Shown here: one piece after another, positions 7,987-14,269 of the stretch
How positions within the stretch are numbered: the first letter of the stretch is position 1
Layout of the letters: each line of letters starts with the position of its first letter
NCBI GenBank assembly: GCA_003228955.1
Contig: QIGN01000162.1
Coordinates: 1 to 33,644 of the forward strand
Direction: 5' to 3'
DNA length: 33,644 bases
Source: Hyphomicrobiales bacterium
GTDB taxonomy: Bacteria > Pseudomonadota > Alphaproteobacteria > Rhizobiales > Methyloligellaceae
Notes under the pieces: generated by a model
What the model was told of the DNA's origin: nothing
Seen by the model: only the letters and a program-made list of their open reading frames with translations
Database searches by the model: none
Made by a program: the position numbers and the translations under genes

Positions 7987-10900
7987 ACCTGATACGCGCC
8001 GCGATAGAACGCCCCATCGCCGTTGTATCGGTGGTGCTGATGGTGGTGATGTTCGGTGTCGTCGCCCTGCAAACGATCCCCATCCAGCTTGCGCCGGACG
8101 TTAACCGGCCGGTTATCACGGTTCAGACGACCTGGTTTGGCGCGGCTCCCGCAGAGATTGAACGCGAGATAGTCATACGCCAGGAAGACGTGCTGCGCGG
8201 GATCGGCGGACTGTCGCAAATCGAAAGTTCCTCCGAGCAGGGCCGCAGCAGGGTCAGGATGGAATTTGCGATCGGCACCGCCATGAACCGGGCGATGCTC
8301 GAGGTTGCCAACCGTCTTGACCGCGTCACCGGATATCCCGATGAAGCGGACGAGCCGACCATTAAACTTGCCGGCGCGGAAGACTCGCCCATCGCCTGGT
8401 TCATCGTCACGCGCACGCCGGACAACACCCGTCCCATCCGGGAATTCGGGGACTTCGTGAAAGATGTCATCCAGGACCGGATCGAACGCGTCCCGGGCGT
8501 CGGTCAGGTCAATGTTTACGGCGCCAGTGAGCGGCAGATCGAGATCGTCGTCGAGCCCAAGCTTCTCGCGCGCTACCGGCTCACGGTTTCCGATGTGCTG
8601 GGTGTGCTCCGGCGCAGCAACGCGGTCATGAGCGCGGGCGATGTTGAAGAAGGCAAGCGCCGGTATGTCGTGCGCACAGTCGGCGAGCTGAACACGCTGG
8701 AAAACATCCGCAATGTGGTGTTGCGCTCGGTGCGTAACGAGGAGACCGGTGGCATGGCCCGCGTCACCATCGATGACATCGCCAGAGTTGTGTTTTCCTA
8801 CAAGGATGCGAGCGCCAGGATCCGCCTGGACGGTCAGTCGGCGCTGGCCTTCAATGCCGAACGCGAGGCCGGCGCCAATGTCATTGAAACAATGGACGGG
8901 ATCAAGGACGCCATCGCGGAGTTGAACGAGCGTGCGGTGCCCTCGCGCGGCCTCAAACTCCGGCAGGTCTATGACGAAACAATCTACATCAAGTCATCGG
9001 TCAGCCTTGTGCGTCAGAATATCTGGATTGGCGGCACATTGGCGGCATTGATCCTGATGCTGTTTCTGCGGTCCTGGCGCGCGACGGTCATCGTCTCGCT
9101 GGCGATTCCCGTCTCGGTGATCGGTTCTTTCGTCGCCATGGCGGTGCTGGGGCGCTCGCTCAATGTGATTTCACTGGCCGGCCTGGCCTTTGCGGTCGGC
9201 ATGGTGGTCGATGCGGCGATCGTCGTGCTGGAAAATATTTTCCGGCTTCGCGAAAAGGGGCTGCCCGCGCGCGAAGCCGCCTATCGCGGCGCGCAGCAGG
9301 TCTGGGGCGCGGTGCTGGTTTCGGCATTGACGACGGTGATGGTGTTTATCCCGGTGCTGGTGATGCAGCTTGAAGTGGGGCAGCTGTTCCGCGACATCGG
9401 CGTGGCGATTTCCGTGTCGGTTCTGCTGTCGCTGCTGGTTTCGATCACCGTCCTTCCGGCGCTTTCCAGCAGGCTGCTGGCAGGTGCACCGGGCAGGGAG
9501 AAGGAAGCTGTCGTGCGGGTTGCAATCCCGGGTATTGATCATTTCGCCCGCGGGTTCGTCTCCTCGATTCTTGGCTTTACGAAGCTGGTCACGCGCAACA
9601 AGATCGCCGCGGTCGCCATGGTTTCCTTCACATCGGCGGCGTGCCTGGCCGCGGCCTGGGCCTTCCTGCCGAAACTGGAATATCTGCCCGAAGGCAACCG
9701 CAATCTGATGTTCGGGGTGCTGATCCCGCCGCCAGGCTACAATCTTGAAACCACGACCCAGATCGCCAAACGCATCGAAGACTCGATCAGGCCCCTGCTG
9801 AAATCCGTGTCCGGACCGGAGGAGGTGGAGGGCGGGCCGCCAAAAATCGACCGCTTCTTTTTCGTGGCCACACGGGCGCGGACTTTCCTTGGCGCGGCGG
9901 CGGTAACTCCCTCGAGGGTTAGCGAGTTGAAGCCGTTATTGCAGGAACCCATTTTCAAGGAGCCGGGCACCTTCGCCATCGTCAACCAGCGCTCGATCTT
10001 CGGACGCGGCGTTGGCGGCGGCCGCAAGATCGAACTTGATGTTTCGGGGCCCGATCTTGAAACGATACTGGCCACGGCGCTTGACGTGACGGGGCGCATT
10101 CTGAACGTCTTTCCGCGCAGTGAGGGGAACCAGTTCCGCCCCAGACCCGGGCTGGAGCTTGGCGCGCCGGAGATACGCATCCTGCCGGACCGTATTAGAC
10201 TTGCCGACAATGGCATTACCCCCGTGGAGCTGGGACAAACCATCGATGCCTTCAATGACGGGCTGCGCGTCGTGGAGGTGACGGTGGGCAACGCCCGCCT
10301 CGATCTGATGCTCAAGGGGCCGCTGGACAAAATCGACACAACCCAGGGCGTGGGAAATCTCCCCGTCGTGACCCGTGAGGGTCAGATACTTGCGGTCTCC
10401 TCGCTCGCGAAGGTGGTGATGACCTCCGGGCCGACGGCGATCCGCCACCGCGAACGGTTGCGCACGGTGACGCTTGAAGTCGTCCCCTCCACTGCAATCC
10501 CGCTTGAGCGCGCCATCGAGCTTCTGGAAACGAAGGTGGTGCAGCCGCTGCGCGCGGAAGGACTGCCCGAGGGCGTCCGGCTGCGCATTACGGGAACCGC
10601 GGACAAACTCTCCGAAACCTGGGACCATATGGTCGGAAACCTGATCGTGGCCCTGATCATCGTTTATCTGGTGATGGCCATTCTGTTCGAGAGTTTCATC
10701 TACCCGCTTATCATTTTGCTGGCCGTGCCGATGGCGGCGGCTGGCGGCGTTGCCGGCCTTGCCTTCTTGAATCTGTTTTATCTCCAGTCGCTGGATATGC
10801 TGACCCTTCTCGGTTTCGTGATCCTCGTCGGTATCGTCGTCAACAATGCGATTCTGCTCGTCCACCAGACGCTGATTCATCTGCGAGAGGACAAGATGGA

Positions 10901-11210
10901 CCCCGAGACGGCCATCACCGCGGCGACGCGCAACCGTATCCGGCCGATTTTCATGTCGACGCTGACGTCTGTTTTCGGAATGCTGCCGCTTGTATTCTTT
11001 CCCGGTGCGGGGTCCGAACTCTATCGCGGCCTTGGTTCGGTGGTTGTCGGCGGCCTGTCGCTCTCGGCAATTCTCACGCTGTTGATCGTGCCGCCGATGC
11101 TTACCCTTGTGGTCGGGCCGCTTGAGACCCGCGCGCTGCAACGCGCCGCCGCCAAGGCGAAGTTGGCCAAGCGTCCGCGCACCCGGCGCAAGGCCGCGCC
11201 GGCGGAATAG
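7983..11210 (+). CDS. RND family efflux pump, inner-membrane permease
   Basis: 1075 aa, the usual size of AcrB-type transporters: TM1 (AIERPIAVVSVVLMVVMFGV), a porter domain with two periplasmic loops, and 12 membrane helices. The TM4 proton-relay motif reads GMVVDAAIVVLEN, so the first aspartate (D410, AcrB D407) is kept while the second (AcrB D408) is alanine. In TM10 GIVVNNAILLV has asparagine (N954) where AcrB has K940. Such variants occur in other RND subfamilies, so the pump is probably active but not a standard AcrB. Substrate is unknown: drugs, lipids or metals are possible. It forms an operon with the adaptor. Confidence 0.92.
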   Translation: MNLIRAAIERPIAVVSVVLMVVMFGVVALQTIPIQLAPDVNRPVITVQTTWFGAAPAEIEREIVIRQEDVLRGIGGLSQIESSSEQGRSRVRMEFAIGTAMNRAMLEVANRLDRVTGYPDEADEPTIKLAGAEDSPIAWFIVTRTPDNTRPIREFGDFVKDVIQDRIERVPGVGQVNVYGASERQIEIVVEPKLLARYRLTVSDVLGVLRRSNAVMSAGDVEEGKRRYVVRTVGELNTLENIRNVVLRSVRNEETGGMARVTIDDIARVVFSYKDASARIRLDGQSALAFNAEREAGANVIETMDGIKDAIAELNERAVPSRGLKLRQVYDETIYIKSSVSLVRQNIWIGGTLAALILMLFLRSWRATVIVSLAIPVSVIGSFVAMAVLGRSLNVISLAGLAFAVGMVVDAAIVVLENIFRLREKGLPAREAAYRGAQQVWGAVLVSALTTVMVFIPVLVMQLEVGQLFRDIGVAISVSVLLSLLVSITVLPALSSRLLAGAPGREKEAVVRVAIPGIDHFARGFVSSILGFTKLVTRNKIAAVAMVSFTSAACLAAAWAFLPKLEYLPEGNRNLMFGVLIPPPGYNLETTTQIAKRIEDSIRPLLKSVSGPEEVEGGPPKIDRFFFVATRARTFLGAAAVTPSRVSELKPLLQEPIFKEPGTFAIVNQRSIFGRGVGGGRKIELDVSGPDLETILATALDVTGRILNVFPRSEGNQFRPRPGLELGAPEIRILPDRIRLADNGITPVELGQTIDAFNDGLRVVEVTVGNARLDLMLKGPLDKIDTTQGVGNLPVVTREGQILAVSSLAKVVMTSGPTAIRHRERLRTVTLEVVPSTAIPLERAIELLETKVVQPLRAEGLPEGVRLRITGTADKLSETWDHMVGNLIVALIIVYLVMAILFESFIYPLIILLAVPMAAAGGVAGLAFLNLFYLQSLDMLTLLGFVILVGIVVNNAILLVHQTLIHLREDKMDPETAITAATRNRIRPIFMSTLTSVFGMLPLVFFPGAGSELYRGLGSVVVGGLSLSAILTLLIVPPMLTLVVGPLETRALQRAAAKAKLAKRPRTRRKAAPAE

Positions 11211-11224
11211 AACGTTCATGTTTG

Positions 11225-11494
11225 TTAGTCCGCCGGCTGGCCGAGACCGGCGTGGCGCAATATGTCCATATCGACGCCGCGTCCCGAGCAGCAGCCCGCA
11301 AGCTGGCCATCGATGACGACTGCGGGGAGGGAGAGAATTCCCAGGCCAGCCGCGCGGCGCTGGACCTCGGGCTGCGTCATGTCGCGTATAACGACATCAC
11401 AGGAATTGCAGGCGGCTTCCCTGACCTGCTCGATTGCATTATTGCAGATTGAGCAGCCCGCGCTGTAAATCTCGATCTTGCGTTTGCCGTTCAT
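11225..11494 (-). CDS. Small thioredoxin-like protein linked to merR
   Basis: 89 aa. The start KIEIYSAGCSICNNAIEQV places a CxxC redox pair at C14 and C17, followed by ACNSCDVVIRDM, the cis-proline segment LSLPAVVIDGQ, and a further CC pair in LAGCCSGRG. Family members of this size are commonly found beside MerR-type metal regulators, where they may reduce thiols or bind soft metals; that role is inferred. The ATG overlaps the end of the MerR gene by 4 bases, so the two are translationally coupled. It converges with the RND pump gene, 14 bases away. Confidence 0.85.
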   Translation of the reverse strand: MNGKRKIEIYSAGCSICNNAIEQVREAACNSCDVVIRDMTQPEVQRRAAGLGILSLPAVVIDGQLAGCCSGRGVDMDILRHAGLGQPAD

Positions 11495-11928
11495 TTCCTT
11501 TCTCCATCAAGATTATTTTGCATGAGCCCCGGAGCGCCGTTTCTGAGCGTCCCGAGTATCGAGCATTTCCGCGCCGGGCCCTGACCGGGGCAGGATTTGA
11601 TGAGCTTTTTCAGGGCGCCCGAAATCTGTTTGAGATCGGCGATGCGCGCGGTGACGTCATCCAGCTTGGTTTCCGCGCGCACCCGAATATCCCCACAATT
11701 GCTCGCGGGGTTGGTTTCCAAATCCAGCAGCTCGGAGATTTCGCCGAGTGCAAAGCCAAGCTGCTGCGCGCGCCGGACAAACCGGATGCGGTAGACCGCA
11801 TCGTCCGGATAGGCGCGAAAGCCACCATTGGCGGGGCGCAGCGGTTTTTCGATCAGGCCGCGCGTTTCGTAATAGCGGACGGTTTCCACGCCGACACCGG
11901 CCCTTTTCGCGACTTCGCCTATGCGCAT
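11491..11928 (-). CDS. merR: MerR family regulator with mercury-type cysteine triad
   Basis: 145 aa from the ATG at 11928, chosen because AGAGGAA lies just upstream and it begins with the canonical MRIGEVAKRAGVGVETVRYY. The winged HTH is at residues 1-70, followed by the dimerisation helix. Cysteines C78, C113 and C122 are offset by exactly four from C82, C117 and C126 of Tn501 MerR, which bind Hg(II). The downstream promoter dyad is also mer-like. It would repress and then activate its own promoter by untwisting an over-long spacer when Hg(II) binds. No merT, merP or merA is adjacent; the only co-transcribed gene is the thioredoxin-like one. A different soft metal such as Pb or Cd is possible but less favoured. 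Confidence 0.85.
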   Translation of the reverse strand: MRIGEVAKRAGVGVETVRYYETRGLIEKPLRPANGGFRAYPDDAVYRIRFVRRAQQLGFALGEISELLDLETNPASNCGDIRVRAETKLDDVTARIADLKQISGALKKLIKSCPGQGPARKCSILGTLRNGAPGLMQNNLDGERK

Positions 11929-11951
11929 GTGTTCCTCTTGTCCTGCATTTG

Positions 11952-11983
11952 TTTCTACAGTCCGTAGCATGATACGGAGTCAA
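11952..11983 (-). promoter_or_regulatory. mer-type promoter/operator of the merR-thioredoxin operon
   Basis: Reading on the minus strand: -35 TTGACT (11983-11978), then a dyad TCCGTA-N6-TACGGA (arms at 11961-11966 and 11973-11978 on the plus strand), then a -10-like TAGAAA (11957-11952). The spacer is about 20 bases, over-long as expected for MerR-activated promoters. TTGACTCCGTA closely matches the start of the classical Tn501 mer promoter. It drives merR itself rather than a divergent mer operon. Confidence 0.75.
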
Positions 11984-12052
11984 GCGGCTTCACTCCAGTC
12001 CGGGGTAAAAATCCGCTAATGTGGCGTTAGTTCAACAGGGGGGTGTTGTCTG

Positions 12053-12262
12053 GTGAAAAGTGCCGTGGCCCGGAAGTCCTTCCTCGCCGCTTGCCTCATG
12101 ATTGCCGTGGTTCTGCTGGCCTTCGCCCTTTCAGGCCTCAGGGGCCCGGCGAGCCGCTGCGAGGACGCCGGCGGGCAGATGCTTGTCGGGCCGGGCGGAG
12201 AAACCGCTTGTGTGAGCGCCCGGACATTCCTGCCGCTGGAGGGGTTCGATGGCAGCAGATAA
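12053..12262 (+). CDS. Small hypothetical membrane/secreted protein
   Basis: 69 aa from a GTG at 12053 with a G-rich ribosome-binding site (AGGGGGG) about 10 bases upstream. Residues 1-28 (KSAVARKSFLAACLMIAVVL and following) are a basic start plus hydrophobic stretch, that is a signal peptide or anchor. The remaining 40 residues contain two cysteines (SRCEDAGGQ and GETACVSARTF) that could form a disulfide in the periplasm. No known domain. It is divergent from merR, and its upstream DNA includes the mer-like operator, so co-regulation is possible but unproven. Confidence 0.6.
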   Translation: MKSAVARKSFLAACLMIAVVLLAFALSGLRGPASRCEDAGGQMLVGPGGETACVSARTFLPLEGFDGSR

Positions 12263-12372
12263 ACCCTCGCTTTCCTCTCTTAGCGGGGAGGAGGGACAAA
12301 CCATCATCTCCCTCCCCTGAACGGGGAGGGATTCAACTCCTCGCCTCCCTCCCCCTGACGGGGAGGGAATCA
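12263..12372. repeat. Tandem G/C-rich hairpin repeats (TCCCTCCCC type)
   Basis: Two perfect 9-base hairpins with 5-base loops, TCCCTCCCC/GGGGAGGGA, lie at 12309-12331 and 12346-12368. A degenerate third copy lies at about 12270-12296. Units repeat every 37 bases and each is followed by (A)TTCAACTCCTCG or AATCAACCCTCG, so this is a tandem array. No gene is encoded. Confidence 0.7.
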
Positions 12373-12376
12373 ACCC

Positions 12377-12480
12377 TCGTCACCCCCGGGCTTGACCCGG
12401 GGGTCCATGCGGTCTGACGGCAAATCTTGGTGTTTGAGGTGAATCAGCATGGATTACCGGGTCAAGCCCGGTAATGACGA
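12377..12480. repeat. REPIN-like inverted doublet of palindromic repeats
   Basis: Two hairpins in opposite orientation. The first is ACCCCCGGG-cttga-CCCGGGGGT at 12382-12404. The second is ATTACCGGG-tcaag-CCCGGTAAT at 12453-12475. The outer ends are TCGTCA (12377-12382) and TGACGA (12475-12480), and the inner ends are TCCATG and CATGGA. This is the same architecture as the element at 13838-13927, so both belong to one dispersed bipartite family. Confidence 0.7.
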
Positions 12481-12690
12481 ACGGGAGGTGGTAATGGCGA
12501 ATGGGGGAGGGAGAAAGTGCAGATTGGGGGAGGGGGAAATTTTATCACCGGCAATGACGCGCCGTGGCGGAAGTGCCACAGGTTTGCGAATTCACTTGCA
12601 GCGGGGTTGTTTTGACTCGCCTTCCCCCCCCCTCTCATCTAAATTTACTTGGATTCGACAGGTTTTATTCGCCTTTTTGGGGGCTTTTCC
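12481..12690. other. Leader region of the outer-membrane protein gene
   Basis: G-rich tracts (GGGGGAGGGAG, GGGGGAGGGGG) at 12504-12538 may be a decayed relative of the hairpin array at 12263-12372. The last 90 bases are more AT-rich and should hold the promoter of the barrel gene, but no convincing -35/-10 pair was fixed. Confidence 0.4.
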
Positions 12691-13815
12691 ATGACACGCC
12701 GTAATGATCTTTTCGCCGGAACCGCGCTCGCCGCGCTGCTCGCCTTCGCGCCGGCCGCAAGCGCGCAGGAGCAAGGCTCCATGGCAGTAGGCGGGGCGAC
12801 CGTGTCCGTCGGCGCGGGCACGGCGATCCTTACCCTGCCGGATGTGCCGTCTGTCATGTTTCGGACCAATAATTCTATTCCCTTAACAATCCAGCAAACT
12901 TTTAAGTCTTCCGATGACTTTGGCGACGAGATCGGCTGGAACGTCAATGGATCGATTGCCGTGCCGGTGGGGACCAATAAATCAGTCTCGCTCAACGGTT
13001 TCTGGGCGAATATTGAAGATGGGAACTCAACGACCTGCAATACGGCGGCTGGTGAGGTCTGTACTGTTTTGCCTCTCGTGGACGATCCTGCGATCGGACA
13101 ACTTGCGAACAACGGGGGGTTTGGTCAATTTAACTCGCGTTCCGAGCGCGACGTGGACCATTGGGGCGCATCGCTGGAGTCAAAATGGCGACTTAACCCC
13201 GGCGTCATGGGTGTGACACAAGCGCCGCACCAGCGCAGTTTCGCGCTTGGCGCGGACATTCGGGGCATCGATCAGAACTTGAATGAAACGATCCTCAACC
13301 CTTTGTCTCCGGGTTTCAGCGCAGTATATAATGAAGACCTCGATACCCGTTATTACGGGGCCTACGCAGCATGGGGAGGGGATTATTCGATACCCTTCCT
13401 TTCGGGGCTGACCAACGGGATGGGCTTACAGTCTTCCTTCCTGCTGCGTGGTGGCGTCTACTATGCGGACACCGATTATACAGGGCGGCTGATCACCGCC
13501 GGCACGATTTTATCAGCAAGCAGCGCCTTGTCGCTTTCCAACAATGACGTTGCCTTCATCGGCGGCCTTGTTCTGGAAACGCGCAAGCGGATTGGCCGGC
13601 GCGCGGCGCTCTCGCTCAAAAGCGAATATGAATATTACTCCTATGTCCCGGAGATGGCCTACAATCAGGGGGATGTGCGACCCGGCTTCGGCGCCTCTAT
13701 AACTAATGCACAGGTCGGCACCCGCATCGGCAGCGACGACGCCTTCTCCGCCCGCACGAGCCTGCGCCTGACCATCAAGCTCGGCCCGGACTCGGTCATG
13801 GAGCCGCTGAAGTAG
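12691..13815 (+). CDS. Putative outer-membrane beta-barrel protein
   Basis: 374 aa from the ATG at 12691 (MTRRNDLFAGTALAALLAFA), giving a clear Sec signal peptide cleaved near ASAQ. The mature part alternates polar and hydrophobic residues in short strands rich in G, N, S and aromatics, for example YYGAYAAWGGDYSIPF, FLLRGGVYYADTDYTGR, ALSLKSEYEYYSYVPEM, and a final strand around ARTSLRLTIKLG. This is the pattern of outer-membrane barrels, probably 8 to 14 strands. The family is not recognised and the cargo is unknown. An unpaired CNTAAGEVC segment (about residues 114-122) may form a loop disulfide. It lies alone between two repeat clusters. Confidence 0.7.
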   Translation: MTRRNDLFAGTALAALLAFAPAASAQEQGSMAVGGATVSVGAGTAILTLPDVPSVMFRTNNSIPLTIQQTFKSSDDFGDEIGWNVNGSIAVPVGTNKSVSLNGFWANIEDGNSTTCNTAAGEVCTVLPLVDDPAIGQLANNGGFGQFNSRSERDVDHWGASLESKWRLNPGVMGVTQAPHQRSFALGADIRGIDQNLNETILNPLSPGFSAVYNEDLDTRYYGAYAAWGGDYSIPFLSGLTNGMGLQSSFLLRGGVYYADTDYTGRLITAGTILSASSALSLSNNDVAFIGGLVLETRKRIGRRAALSLKSEYEYYSYVPEMAYNQGDVRPGFGASITNAQVGTRIGSDDAFSARTSLRLTIKLGPDSVMEPLK

Positions 13816-13837
13816 GGCTTCGGGATATTCCCGCGCG

Positions 13838-13927
13838 TCGTCATCCCGGCGAAAGCCGGGATCCAGCCTTGCATGGCAAGGCGTGTGGCGGCGCAAAACT
13901 GGATTCCGGCTTTCTCCGGAATGACGA
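13838..13927. repeat. REPIN-like inverted doublet of palindromic repeats
   Basis: The first hairpin ATCCCGGC-GAAA-GCCGGGAT (13843-13862) has a GNRA tetraloop. The second, inverted copy (ATTCCGG...CCGGAAT) lies at about 13902-13922. The outer ends TCGTCA and TGACGA are identical to those of 12377-12480. The inner ends are TCCAG and CTGGA. About 32 bases separate the halves and contain a small TTGC...GCAA arm. Confidence 0.75.
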
Positions 13928-14001
13928 AATATAATCAAAAATCTCCGCACCAGGCCCCCCGCTTTCGCGAGGGTTTCGTTTTTTTTGACGTGGATGAGCC
14001 T
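13928..14001. other. Spacer between two repeat elements
   Basis: AT-rich stretch with a T8 run (13979-13986) after CGCTTTCGCGAGGG. This could act as a weak terminator for the outer-membrane protein gene. No gene seen. Confidence 0.3.
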
Positions 14002-14094
14002 CGAAACCCCTGCGCAAGCAGGGGTCCATTCAGGCCGTGTTACGTGGACCCCGGGTTCCCCGCCTGCGCAGGGACAGGCAGGTCCGGGGTTTCG
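14002..14094. repeat. Palindromic repeat doublet, CGAAACCCC family
   Basis: The left unit has a perfect hairpin ACCCCTGC-GCAA-GCAGGGGT (14006-14025), again with a GCAA tetraloop. The right unit is an inverted copy ending GGGGTTTCG at 14094, with an internal CCTGCGCAGG-type expansion. The outer ends are CGAAAC and GTTTCG. The element at 2684-2730 belongs to the same family. Confidence 0.7.
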
Positions 14095-14269
14095 GAAAAA
14101 GGTCATCCTGACCAACGCGTCCCCCCGTCCATCCCCCGCGCGTTAACTATTCCGCCCCCCGGACTTGCCAGAACCCCTTATCGTTGACACGATACATTCC
14201 AGGCGTCCTCTGAAAGCGCCGGAGCGGAGGAGCGCGTTATAAATGTAAATCACTGAAGGGGAGGAAAAA
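14095..14269. promoter_or_regulatory. Upstream region of the EF-G-like gene
   Basis: Contains a consensus -35 hexamer TTGACA (14184-14189) and an AT-rich TTATAAAT (14238-14245), but no well-spaced partner for either. A strong ribosome-binding site (GGGGAGGAAAAA) directly precedes the ATG at 14270. Confidence 0.35.

Noticed and set aside
9936-11219. 427-codon antisense frame inside the RND pump gene
   Set aside because: Long only because of high GC; the composition (H, R, Q rich) is typical of an antisense shadow of a coding gene.
12263-14094. CRISPR-like array
   Set aside because: Repeats are palindromic, differ in sequence, have no uniform spacers, and no cas gene is present.
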